Position numbers and translations under genes: made by a program. The notes under the pieces were generated by a model. It did not search any database. It was not told where the DNA came from and saw only the letters and a program-made list of their open reading frames with translations. Positions 44,786 through 53,759 of a DNA stretch of 64,000 nt are shown piece by piece. The first letter of the stretch is position 1. The number at the start of each line of letters is the position of its first letter. Origin of the DNA: Streptosporangium roseum DSM 43021 (lineage in GTDB: Bacteria; Actinomycetota; Actinomycetes; Streptosporangiales; Streptosporangiaceae); the NCBI RefSeq assembly GCF_000024865.1, contig NC_013595.1, forward strand, positions 3,100,001 through 3,164,000, given 5' to 3'.

Positions 44786-44841
44786 GTTTCTGACGATGCG
44801 CCGGCTCGCGGATGGGTGCCGGCTGAGCATGAGGAGCCGAG

Positions 44842-45775
44842 ATGTCCTTGTTGACCGCACACCTGGAGCGCGGCGCCGTGAAGCTGGGGACGCTCACGGT
44901 GGGGGCCGGACCGGCCGTGGTGGTCGGCGGCCCGGGCGCGGACGCCCGCTGGGTCAACCTGCGCGACCACCACGGGGGGGGTGCCCGCCGCCGAGGCGGT
45001 GGCGGCGGTCCGCGCCGAGTGGGCCGGGCCGATCCTGGTGGAGCCGTTCTCGACGGCGGACCTGCCGGAGATCGTCGCGAGCGCCGACGGCGTGGTGGTC
45101 GGCGCGGCCTGGATGCAGGACTTCCAGCTGGTCCGCGCGGTCGCCCGCCTGGGCCTGCCGGTGCTCGTCCAGCGCGGCCCGGCCGCGACCCTGGAGGAGT
45201 GGCTGGCCATCGCCGACTACTGCGTGGCCGAGGGCAACGACCAGGTCGTGCTCTGCGAGAGCGGCAGCCGTACGCACCTGGCCGGGGTGACGCTCGACCT
45301 GGCCCTGATGCGCGCCGCCCGGGAGAAGTCCGGCCGCCCCGTCCTGGCCGACCTCGGCGAGGACCCCGCGCTGGCCGCCGCCGCCATCGCCGCCGGCGCC
45401 GACGGCCTGCTGCTGGCCCCCGGCGCCGGCGAGCGGGCCGTCCTCGACGCCCAGGAGGCCGTGAAGATCGTCGGCGCGGTCACCCGCCGCGAGACCCCCG
45501 ACTCCGTCCTCGCCGCCCGCGGCGCCGTCGACCGGGTCGACGCGGCCCTGGCGGTCCTCCTCGAACGCCGGGCCGAGCTCGCCGGCACCATCCAGCGGCT
45601 CAAGCCCGTCGGCGGCTTCGCCGGCCGCGACATGGACCGCGAGCGCCGCCTGGTCGCCGAGATGGCCCGCCGCGCCCCCGGCCTGGGGGAGGTACGGCTG
45701 GCGCCCATCATGAACGCCGTCATCGAGGCGGGTCTGCACCTGGCGGAGGAGCGCAGGGTAAGCGGTCAGGACTGA
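44842..45775 (+). CDS. DAHP-synthase-like domain fused to chorismate mutase (AroQ), frameshifted at a G8 run
   Basis: The ATG at 44842 (after GAGGAG) starts SLLTAHLERGAVKLGTLTVG, but the frame shifts at eight G (44974-44981). With seven G it would continue VPAAEAVAAVRAEWAGPILVEPF. The first domain resembles type I DAHP synthases (VLVQRGPAATLEEWLAIADYCVAEGNDQVVLCESGSRT), but the catalytic GPCS, KR and DPSH motifs are altered. The C-terminal part is an AroQ-type chorismate mutase (RGAVDRVDAALAVLLERRAELAGTIQRLKP...RDMDRERRLV). The first domain may be regulatory or structural. GTG at 44981 could start a 264-residue shorter product. A Phe/Tyr attenuator precedes it. Confidence 0.8.
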
Positions 45776-45830
45776 GCCCGTGCCCGCCGCGCGCGGGCCC
45801 GTCCCCGGAGGGCCGGTCCGGGGCGCCGCG

Positions 45831-45884
45831 GCGCGGGCACACGCAGGGTGCCGGATGCCGACCGGCCGCGGCGTGTGCCCGCGC
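45831..45884. terminator. Hairpin between convergent chorismate mutase and permease genes
   Basis: GCGCGGGCACACGC (45831-45844) and GCGTGTGCCCGCGC (45871-45884) form a perfect 14-bp stem with an inner GCCGG/CCGGC stem. It lies 6 bases beyond the permease stop and 55 beyond the other gene. Confidence 0.65.
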
Positions 45885-45890
45885 AGGGCG

Positions 45891-47270
45891 TCAGTCGAGG
45901 GGCACCCCGGCGCGCCGGCGGCGGGGGTCGACGATCCGCCAGCCGACGGCGATGGCGGCGACCAGCAGGGGGATGCAGAAGAAGGCGATGCGCTGGTCGG
46001 CGTCGGCGAACGGCATGAGCAGCATCACCAGCGCGAGGAAGGCCAGGGTGAGCCAGCCGGTGTACGGCGAGCCCGGCATCCGGAAGGGCGGGCGTTCGAG
46101 CAGGCCCTGTTCGGCGGCGCGGCGCAGCCGGATCTGGCAGTACAGCAGGGTGCCCCAGGTGGTGATCACGCCGAGCGAGGCGATCGCGGTGGCGATGTTG
46201 AAGGCGCGCTCCGGGACGTAGTAGTACAGGACGACCCCGGCGACGAACACGGTCGCCGTGATGAGGATGCCGCCGTAGGGGACCTGGCGGGAGCTGAGCT
46301 GCCCGGCGAAGGCGGGGGCCTCGCCCTTCTGGGCCATGGCGCGCAGGATCCGGCCGGTGGAGTAGAGGCCGGAGTTGCACGACGACAGGGCGGCGGTGAT
46401 GACGATCAGGTTCATCGCGTCGGCGGCCCAGGGGACGCCGAGCGCGGCGAAGACCGTCACGAACGGGGACTGGCCGGGGCCGTAGGCGGTCCACGGCAGG
46501 ACCATGGCCAGCAGCAGGACCGAGCCGACGTAGAAGACCACGATCCGCCAGATCACGCCGTTGATCGCCCTGGGCATGACCTCCCGGGGGTTCTCCGTCT
46601 CGCCCGCGGCGATGCCGACCAGCTCGATCGAGGAGTAGGCGAAGATCACTGACTGCAGGCTCATCAGCGCCAGCGGGAACCCGTTGGGGAAGAAGCCTCC
46701 GTGCGCGACGAGGTTCCCCGCCCCCGCGGTGCTGCCGCCCAGCTCGAAACCGAAGATCACCAGTGCCAGGCCGGTCACCAGGAACGCGCAGATGGCCAGG
46801 ACCTTCAGCAGGGCGAACCAGAACTCCAGCTCGCCGAAGAGCCGCACCGACAGCAGGTTGACGGCCAGCACGAACCCCAGCGAGATGAGAGCGGTCAGCC
46901 ACCGGGGGAACTCCGGGGCCCACAGGCTCACGTAGATGGAGATCGCGGTCAGCTCGGCGATGCCGGTGAAGGCCCAGTTGATCCAGTACATCCAGCCGCT
47001 GGCGAAGGCCGCCCACGGTCCGACGAAGTCGGCGGCGTACTCTACGAACGAGCCCGAGGTCGGCTTGTAGAGCACCAGCTCGCCGAGGGCCCGCATGACG
47101 AAGAACGCCGCGAGCCCGGCGGCCGCGTACGACAGCACCAGTGCCGGACCTGCCGCCTGGAGCCGCCCGCCGGCCCCGAGGAACAGCCCGACGCCGATCG
47201 CGCCGCCGATCGCGATCATCTGCACCTGGCGGTTGCCGAGCGCGTGGCTGTAGCCCTCGTCGGTCTTCAC
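45891..47270 (-). CDS. Amino acid permease (APC superfamily, AAT family)
   Basis: The 459-residue protein has about 12 membrane helices and the family motif QVQMIAIGGAIGVGLFLGAGGRLQAAGPA. It also shows FAYSSIELVGIAAGETENPREVMPRAINGVIWRI, typical of proton-coupled amino acid importers such as GabP, ProY and AnsP. Substrate is not certain. GTG at 47270 (KTDEGYSHALGNRQVQ) follows GGGGGGAA and matches the family start; a TTG at 47312 would add 14 residues. The gene is divergent from dnaE and convergent with the chorismate mutase gene. Confidence 0.9.
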   Translation of the reverse strand: MKTDEGYSHALGNRQVQMIAIGGAIGVGLFLGAGGRLQAAGPALVLSYAAAGLAAFFVMRALGELVLYKPTSGSFVEYAADFVGPWAAFASGWMYWINWAFTGIAELTAISIYVSLWAPEFPRWLTALISLGFVLAVNLLSVRLFGELEFWFALLKVLAICAFLVTGLALVIFGFELGGSTAGAGNLVAHGGFFPNGFPLALMSLQSVIFAYSSIELVGIAAGETENPREVMPRAINGVIWRIVVFYVGSVLLLAMVLPWTAYGPGQSPFVTVFAALGVPWAADAMNLIVITAALSSCNSGLYSTGRILRAMAQKGEAPAFAGQLSSRQVPYGGILITATVFVAGVVLYYYVPERAFNIATAIASLGVITTWGTLLYCQIRLRRAAEQGLLERPPFRMPGSPYTGWLTLAFLALVMLLMPFADADQRIAFFCIPLLVAAIAVGWRIVDPRRRRAGVPLD

Positions 47271-47453
47271 ATGTTCCCCCCGTACGCCCAGCTCAGAAAT
47301 ATCGTCACCCAAAGTAGCCGATCATCGCTCAGAGTGTGCGACCGCGGAGGGGCCGAGTGGTGGCAAAGTGTGTGTCGAGGGGGTGCGGCGGCGGACGGCA
47401 AACACGCGTAGGCTTCCCACGCCGACACGCGACTAGGGGAGGAACGGGGACGC

Positions 47454-50400
47454 ATGTCCGACTCGTTTGTGCATCTTCACGTTCACACGGAGTACTCCAT
47501 GCTCGATGGAGCCGCTCGTCTGAAGCAGATGTTCAAACAGGTCGGTGACCTGGGCATGCCCGCCATCGCGATCACCGACCACGGCAACATGCACGGCGCC
47601 TACGACTTCTACAAGCAGGCCACCGGCGCCGGGATCAAGCCGGTCATCGGCATCGAGGCCTACGTGGCGCCGGCCTCCCGCCACCAGAAGAAGCCGGTGC
47701 TGTGGGGCGAGCCCCACCAGAAGCGCGACGACGTGTCGGCCGGCGGCTACTACACCCACATGACGATCTGGGCGAAGAACGCCAAGGGTCTGACCAACCT
47801 GATGAAGCTCTCCTCGCGTGCCTACACCGAGGGCTTCGTGCGCAAGTGGGCCCGGATGGACGCCGAGACCCTCGCCGAGCACTCCGAGGGGCTGATGGCC
47901 ACCACCGGCTGCCCGTCGGGTGAGGTCCAGACCCGCCTGCGCCTGGGGCAGTACGACGAGGCGCTCGCGGCGGCGGCGAAGTTCCAGGAGCTGTTCGGCA
48001 GGGACAACTACTACCTGGAGATCATGGACCACGGGCTCGACATCGAGCGCCGGGTCCGCGACGGCCTGACCCGCATCTCCCGGGACCTGAACATCCCGCC
48101 CCTGGTCACCAACGACTCCCACTACACCTACGAGTCGGACGCGACCTCCCACGACGCGCTGCTGTGCATCCAGACCGGCAAGCAGCTCGCCGACCCCGAC
48201 CGGTTCCGCTTCGACGGCAGCGGCTACTACATCAAGACCGCCGACGAGATGCGCGCGGTCGACTCCTCCGACCTGTGGGCCGAGGGCTGCCGCAACACGC
48301 TCCTGGTCGCCGAGAAGGTCGACCCGACCGGCATGTTCGGCTTCAAGAACCTGATGCCGACCTTCCCCATCCCCGAGGGGGACAGCGAGGAGAGCTGGTT
48401 CCGCAAGGAGATCTGGAAGGGCATGGAGCGGCGCTTCCCCGAGGGCGTCGACGAGGAGCACCGCGCCCAGATCGAGTTCGAGATGAACGTCATCCTGCAG
48501 ATGGGGTTCCCCTCCTACTTCCTCGTGGTCGCCGACTTCATCATGTGGGCGAAGAACAACGGCATCCGGGTCGGGCCCGGCCGTGGCTCGGCGGCGGGCT
48601 CGCTGGCGGCCTACGCGCTGGGCATCACCGACCTCGACCCGCTGCCGCACGGCCTGATCTTCGAGCGGTTCCTCAACCCCGACCGCGTCTCCATGCCCGA
48701 CGTCGACATCGACTTCGACGAGCGCCGGCGCGGCGACGTGATCCGCTACGTGACCGAGAAGTACGGCGCCGACAAGGTCGCCATGATCGCCACCTTCGGC
48801 ACCATCAAGGCGAAGGCGGCCATCAAGGACGCCGCCCGCGTCCTCGGCCATCCGTACGCGCTGGGCGACAAGGTCTCCAAGGCGTTCCCGCCCGCGGTGA
48901 TGGGCAAGGACATCCCGCTGTCGGGCATCTTCGACAAGGACCACCCGCGCTACAACGAGGCCGGTGAGCTGCGCAAGCTGTACGACGAGGACGTCGACGT
49001 CAAGTCGGCGATGGACCTCGGCCGGGGCCTGGAGGGCCTGATCCGGCAGACCGGCGTGCACGCCGCCGGCGTGATCATGTCCTCGGAGGTGCTGACCGAC
49101 TACATCCCGATCATGCGCCGTGACTCCGACGGTGTGATCATCACGCAGTTCGACTACCCGACCTGCGAGACGCTCGGCCTGCTCAAGATGGACTTCCTGG
49201 GCCTGCGCAACCTCACGATCATCGACGACTGCCTGAAGATGATCGAGGCCAACACCGGCACCAAGATCGACCTGCTGAAGCTGCCGCTGGACGACCGCAA
49301 GACCTACGAGCTGCTGGGCCGCGGCGACACCCTGGGCGTGTTCCAGCTGGACGGCGGCGGCATGCGGTCGCTGCTGCGGCTGATGAAGCCCGACAACTTC
49401 GAGGACATCTCCGCCGTCGGCGCGCTGTACCGGCCGGGGCCCATGGGCGCCGACTCCCACACCAACTACGCGCTGCGCAAGAACGGCCTGCAGGACATCA
49501 CCCCGATCCACCCCGAGTTCGAGGAGTCGCTGCAGGAGATCCTCGGCACGACCCACGGCCTGATCGTCTACCAGGAGCAGGTCATGGCCATCGCGCAGAA
49601 GGTCGCCGGGTTCTCCCTCGGCAAGGCCGACCTGCTGCGCCGCGCGATGGGCAAGAAGAAGAAGTCCGAGCTGGACAAGCAGTTCGAGTCCTTTGAGCAG
49701 GGCATGAAGGACAACGGCTACTCGGCCGCCGCGATCAAGACCCTCTGGGACATCCTGCTCCCCTTCTCCGACTACGCCTTCAACAAGGCGCACAGCGCCG
49801 CCTACGGCCTGGTCTCCTACTGGACCGCCTACCTCAAGGCCAACTACCCCTCCGAATACATGGCCGGCCTGCTGACCTCCGTCAAGGACGACAAGGACAA
49901 GTCGGCCCTCTACCTGAACGAGTGCCGGCGCATGGGCATCAAGGTGCTGCCGCCGGACGTCAACGACTCCGACTTCGACTTCACCCCGCGCGGGACCGAC
50001 GTCCGGTTCGGGCTGTCGGCCATCCGCAACGTCGGCGGCAACGTGGTCGACGGGATCATCGCCGCGCGCAGGGAGAAGACCCGCTTCGCCGACTTCAAGG
50101 ACTTCCTGCGCAAGGTTCCCATGGTCGTCTGCAACAAGCGGGTCATCGAGTCGCTGATCAAGGCGGGCGCCTTCGACTCGTTCGCGCACGAGCGCAAGGG
50201 CCTGGTGATGGTCCACGAGCAGGCCGTCGACAGCATCATCGGGATCAAGAAGAACGAGGCGCAGGGGCAGGACTCCCTGTTCGGGGCGGTCGAGGGCGCC
50301 GAGGACCAGACCTTCGACGTGCAGATCCCGCCCGGGGAGTGGGACAAGACCACCCTGCTCCAGTTCGAGCGGGAGATGCTCGGCCTCTACGTCTCCGACC

Positions 50401-50975
50401 ACCCGCTGTTCGGCGTGGAGCACATCCTCGCCTCCGGCGCCGACTGCTCGATCGCCGCGCTCCAGGACGAGAACCGCTCCGACGGCCAGGTCGTCACGGT
50501 GGGCGGCATCCTGAGCGGCGTCCAGCGCAAGGTCACCAAGAAGGGCGACACCTGGGTCCTCACCATGCTGGAGGACCTGGAGGGCGCCATCGAGGTGATG
50601 ATCTTCCCCTCGGCGTACCAGCTGTGCGCGACGGTGCTCGCCGAGGACGCCATCGTCTTCGTCAAGGGCCGCCTGGACAAGCGCGAGGACGTCGGAAAGA
50701 TCATCGCGATGGAGGTGACCGCTCCCGACCTGACCCGCGAGAGCGGCGGCCCCCTGGCGGTCAGCCTCCCCCTGACCCGCTGCACCCCTCCGGTGGTCGG
50801 CCGCCTCAAGGAGGTCCTGACCGCCCATCCCGGCACCACCGAGGTCCACCTCCAGGTCCACAACGGCCCGAAGACCACCATCGTGCGCCTGGACGACCGC
50901 CTGCGCGTGGCGCCCTCCCCGGCCCTGATGGGAGATCTGAAGCAGCTCCTGGGTCCGGCCTGTCTCGGAGCTTGA
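47454..50975 (+). CDS. dnaE: DNA polymerase III alpha subunit
   Basis: This is the replicative polymerase catalytic subunit, 1173 residues. The N-terminal PHP domain starts SFVHLHVHTEYSMLDGAARLKQM and includes ITDHGNMHGAYDF; several PHP metal ligands are kept, which in actinobacterial DnaE1 give proofreading. The polymerase core has GPGRGSAAGSLAAYALGITDLDPL and PDVDIDFDERRRGDV, with the catalytic Asp residues in the latter. The finger region KKKKSELDKQFESFEQGM and a C-terminal OB fold (GQVVTVGGILSGVQRKVTKKG) follow. The ATG follows GGGGAGGAACGGGG. It is preceded by a 140-base divergent gap. Confidence 0.96.
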   Translation: MSDSFVHLHVHTEYSMLDGAARLKQMFKQVGDLGMPAIAITDHGNMHGAYDFYKQATGAGIKPVIGIEAYVAPASRHQKKPVLWGEPHQKRDDVSAGGYYTHMTIWAKNAKGLTNLMKLSSRAYTEGFVRKWARMDAETLAEHSEGLMATTGCPSGEVQTRLRLGQYDEALAAAAKFQELFGRDNYYLEIMDHGLDIERRVRDGLTRISRDLNIPPLVTNDSHYTYESDATSHDALLCIQTGKQLADPDRFRFDGSGYYIKTADEMRAVDSSDLWAEGCRNTLLVAEKVDPTGMFGFKNLMPTFPIPEGDSEESWFRKEIWKGMERRFPEGVDEEHRAQIEFEMNVILQMGFPSYFLVVADFIMWAKNNGIRVGPGRGSAAGSLAAYALGITDLDPLPHGLIFERFLNPDRVSMPDVDIDFDERRRGDVIRYVTEKYGADKVAMIATFGTIKAKAAIKDAARVLGHPYALGDKVSKAFPPAVMGKDIPLSGIFDKDHPRYNEAGELRKLYDEDVDVKSAMDLGRGLEGLIRQTGVHAAGVIMSSEVLTDYIPIMRRDSDGVIITQFDYPTCETLGLLKMDFLGLRNLTIIDDCLKMIEANTGTKIDLLKLPLDDRKTYELLGRGDTLGVFQLDGGGMRSLLRLMKPDNFEDISAVGALYRPGPMGADSHTNYALRKNGLQDITPIHPEFEESLQEILGTTHGLIVYQEQVMAIAQKVAGFSLGKADLLRRAMGKKKKSELDKQFESFEQGMKDNGYSAAAIKTLWDILLPFSDYAFNKAHSAAYGLVSYWTAYLKANYPSEYMAGLLTSVKDDKDKSALYLNECRRMGIKVLPPDVNDSDFDFTPRGTDVRFGLSAIRNVGGNVVDGIIAARREKTRFADFKDFLRKVPMVVCNKRVIESLIKAGAFDSFAHERKGLVMVHEQAVDSIIGIKKNEAQGQDSLFGAVEGAEDQTFDVQIPPGEWDKTTLLQFEREMLGLYVSDHPLFGVEHILASGADCSIAALQDENRSDGQVVTVGGILSGVQRKVTKKGDTWVLTMLEDLEGAIEVMIFPSAYQLCATVLAEDAIVFVKGRLDKREDVGKIIAMEVTAPDLTRESGGPLAVSLPLTRCTPPVVGRLKEVLTAHPGTTEVHLQVHNGPKTTIVRLDDRLRVAPSPALMGDLKQLLGPACLGA

Positions 50976-50986
50976 CGATCGGGAAC

Positions 50987-51042
50987 AAGTTAGGAAACCT
51001 TCCTAACTTCCGTTGACACCGTGCCCGGCCGCTTGCCAGTAT
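50987..51042 (+). promoter_or_regulatory. Operator-like palindrome and promoter before the phosphoesterase gene
   Basis: AAGTTAGGAA (50987-50996) and TTCCTAACTT (51000-51009) form a perfect 10-bp inverted repeat around ACC. TTGACA (51013-51018) follows 3 bases later, and CAGTAT (51037-51042) lies 18 bases beyond as a weak -10. The palindrome borders the -35 and could be a repressor site. It also sits 12 bases after the dnaE stop, so a terminator role is possible. Confidence 0.5.
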
Positions 51043-51179
51043 GCCGGTGAGCGGCTTGGCGCGGCGTCCCTCCCGGGGACGTGACGCGCTCAGTGAGAGA
51101 TGTGCTGCCCCGGCCGCGTGTCGCACGGCGTCGCGGTCGACGCCGTGATCCCCGTCTCTCACCCCCCAGGAGACAGCAC

Positions 51180-52538
51180 GTGTCTTCAACGACGTCCCGA
51201 TCCGTCCCCCACCGCCTCCTGCCGGCCCTCGCGGCGCTCGCCGCCCTCCTCGCCGGAGTCCTCGTCGCCACCGGCCGCGCCGAAGCGGCCGAGACCCTGC
51301 TGTCGCAGGGCAAGCCCGCCGCCTCCTCGTCCAAGGAGGGCTCCTCCTACAGCTCGGGCAAGGCGGTCGACGGCAACCTCACCTCGACCCGCTGGGCCTC
51401 CCTGGAGGGCAGCGACCCGCAGTGGATCCGCGTCGACCTGGGCGCGGTCTCCCCGATCTCCCGGGTCAAGCTGTTCTGGGAGGCGGCGTACGGCGAGGCC
51501 TACAGGATCCAGGTCTCGGACGACGCCGCCACCTGGACGACCGTCTACTCCACGAGCAGCGGAGACGGCGGCGAGGACGACCTGACGGGCCTGTCGGGCT
51601 CCGGGCGCTACGTCCGCATGTACGGCACGGCCAGGGGCACCGAGTACGGCTACTCCCTGTACGAGTTCCAGGTGTTCGGCGGCGGCACCAGCACGCCCAG
51701 CCCGACCCCGACGGTGACCCCGAGCGTGCCCCCGGGCGACTCCTTCGTCGTCGCGGCGGCCGGCGACATCGCCGCCCAGTGCACCGCGAGCTCCAGCTCC
51801 TGCGCCCATCCCAAGACGGCGGCGCAGGTCCAGGCGATGAACCCCGAGTTCGTCATCACCATGGGCGACAACCAGTACGACGACGCCCGGCTCTCGGACT
51901 TCCAGAACTACTACGACAAGACCTGGGGCAAGTTCAAGAGCAAGACACGCCCGGCCGCCGGCAACCACGAGACCTACGACCCGGCCGGGACCTACGCCGG
52001 ATACAAGGGCTACTTCGGCTCCATCGCCACCCCGCAGGGCAAGACCTACTACAGCTACGACCGGGGCAACTGGCACTTCATCGCCCTCGACTCCAACTAC
52101 TTCGACCAGGCGGCCCAGATCAACTGGCTCAAGGCCGACCTGGCCGCGACCACCAAGGGCTGCGTCGCCGCCTACTGGCACCACCCGCTGTTCAGCTCCG
52201 GCGAGCACGGCAACGACCCGGTGAGCAAGCCGGTCTGGAAGATCCTCTACGACGCCCGCGCCGACCTGGTGCTCAACGGCCACGACCACCACTACGAGCG
52301 GTTCGCCCCGCAGAACCCGGACGCCCAGGCCGCCCCCGACGGCATCGTGGAGATCCTCGGCGGGATGGGCGGCGCCTCGCCGTACAACATCGAGAACGTC
52401 CAGCCCAACAGCCTGAAGCGGCTGAAGGACATCTACGGCGTGCTCAAGCTGAAGTTCGGCCCCGACACGTTCTCCTCGCAGCTCATCGGGACCGATGGCG
52501 CGGTCAAGGACACCAGCCCCACCTACACCTGCCACTAG
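51180..52538 (+). CDS. Secreted metallophosphoesterase with F5/8-type (discoidin) domain
   Basis: The 452-residue product has a signal peptide (about residues 1-40, HRLLPALAALAALLAGVLVATGRAEA). A discoidin/CBM32-like domain follows (about 45-175, SSKEGSSYSSGKAVDGNLTSTRWASLEG), then a Thr/Pro linker. The calcineurin-like phosphoesterase domain has the metal motifs GDIAAQ, MGDNQYDD, AGNHETYD, WHHPLF and GHDHHYERF. It is likely an extracellular phosphatase or phosphodiesterase bound to a surface polymer. The GTG follows AGGAGAC. The stop touches the next start, TAG then ATG, with no gap. Confidence 0.92.
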   Translation: MSSTTSRSVPHRLLPALAALAALLAGVLVATGRAEAAETLLSQGKPAASSSKEGSSYSSGKAVDGNLTSTRWASLEGSDPQWIRVDLGAVSPISRVKLFWEAAYGEAYRIQVSDDAATWTTVYSTSSGDGGEDDLTGLSGSGRYVRMYGTARGTEYGYSLYEFQVFGGGTSTPSPTPTVTPSVPPGDSFVVAAAGDIAAQCTASSSSCAHPKTAAQVQAMNPEFVITMGDNQYDDARLSDFQNYYDKTWGKFKSKTRPAAGNHETYDPAGTYAGYKGYFGSIATPQGKTYYSYDRGNWHFIALDSNYFDQAAQINWLKADLAATTKGCVAAYWHHPLFSSGEHGNDPVSKPVWKILYDARADLVLNGHDHHYERFAPQNPDAQAAPDGIVEILGGMGGASPYNIENVQPNSLKRLKDIYGVLKLKFGPDTFSSQLIGTDGAVKDTSPTYTCH

Positions 52539-53759
52539 ATGTACATCTCGGCAAGCCGGGCCGCGGACGGAGCACGTCCGCGGTCCCGGCTCTCCTGGGC
52601 GGTCCCCGGGAACGTGCTCGCGCTCGGGGCGGTCAGCCTGGTCACCGACATCTCCTCGGAGATGGTCACGGCCGTGCTCCCGCTCTACCTGACGCTCTCC
52701 CTCGGGCTCAACCTGCTGCAGTTCGGCCTGCTGGACGGGCTCTCCTTCGGGGTGACGGCGCTGGTCCGCCTGGCCGGCGGCAACCTCGCCGACCGGTGGC
52801 AGCGGCGCAAGCTGGTCGCCGGCATCGGATACGGGCTGTCGGCGCTCTGCAAGCCGGCCCTGCTCGCGGCCGGCGGCTCGGTCGCGGCGCTGGGCGCGGT
52901 GATCGCCGTGGACCGGACCGGCAAGGGGCTGCGGACGGCCCCGCGTGACGCGCTGATCTCGCTGAGCGTCCCGCCGGACGGGCTCGGGCAGGCGTTCGGC
53001 GTGCACCGCGCCATGGACACCTTCGGCGCGCTGCTCGGCCCGCTGGTGGCGTTCGCCGTCCTGATGGGCACCGGCGGCGCCTACGACGCGGTGTTCGTGG
53101 TCAGCTTCTGCGTGGCCGTGCTCGGCGTGCTGCTCATGGTCATGTACGTCCGCGACCGGCGCATGCCGCTGCCGGGCCCGCGGTCGGCGACCTCGCCGCG
53201 CGCGGCGTTCGGGCTGCTGCGCGAGGCGGCGTTCCGGCGGGTGTGCGTGGTGGCCGCGGCCCTGGGCCTGGTCACGCTCAGCGACGCGTTCGTCTACCTG
53301 CTCCTGCAGAAGCGCGGCGGGTTCGGCGCCGAGTACTTCCCGCTGCTGCCGATCGGCACGGCCGCCGTCTACCTCCTGCTGGCCGTGCCCGTCGGCCGCC
53401 TCGCCGACCGGGTGGGCCGTATCCCGGTCTTCCTGGCCGGGCACGTGGCGCTGGTCGCCGCCTACCTCGTGCTCATCGGACCGGGGTGGCTCGTGGCGGT
53501 GCTGGCCCTGCAGGGGGTCTTCTACGCCGCGACCGACGGCGTGCTGATGGCCGTGGCGGGGCCGATGCTCCCCGCCCACCTGCGTACCAGTGGCCTGGCC
53601 CTGCTCCAGACCGGCCAGGCGACCGCCCGGCTGTTCTCCTCGGTCCTGTTCGGCGCCGTCTGGACGGTGTGGGGGAGCACGCAGGGGCTCGCCGCCATGG
53701 CCGCCGGGCTCGCGGTGTGCGTGCTCGGCGCCTGGTCCGTCGTGAGGAGGCACGCATGA
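52539..53759 (+). CDS. MFS transporter
   Basis: The 406-residue protein has about 12 membrane helices and the MFS features VTDISSEMVTAVLPLYL, GGNLADRWQRRKLV and GRLADRVGRIPVFLAG, with a conserved DRTGKGLRTAPRDALIS loop. Substrate is unknown. Its start abuts the phosphoesterase stop and its end overlaps the next gene (ATGA), so the three form one operon. Transport of a phosphate-linked product released by the phosphatase is an untested possibility. Confidence 0.88.
   Translation: MYISASRAADGARPRSRLSWAVPGNVLALGAVSLVTDISSEMVTAVLPLYLTLSLGLNLLQFGLLDGLSFGVTALVRLAGGNLADRWQRRKLVAGIGYGLSALCKPALLAAGGSVAALGAVIAVDRTGKGLRTAPRDALISLSVPPDGLGQAFGVHRAMDTFGALLGPLVAFAVLMGTGGAYDAVFVVSFCVAVLGVLLMVMYVRDRRMPLPGPRSATSPRAAFGLLREAAFRRVCVVAAALGLVTLSDAFVYLLLQKRGGFGAEYFPLLPIGTAAVYLLLAVPVGRLADRVGRIPVFLAGHVALVAAYLVLIGPGWLVAVLALQGVFYAATDGVLMAVAGPMLPAHLRTSGLALLQTGQATARLFSSVLFGAVWTVWGSTQGLAAMAAGLAVCVLGAWSVVRRHA

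Noticed and set aside
47433..50861. Long minus-strand open frame opposite dnaE
   Set aside because: It has Val/Gly/Asp-rich composition typical of a shadow frame and no ribosome site, while dnaE is complete on the other strand.
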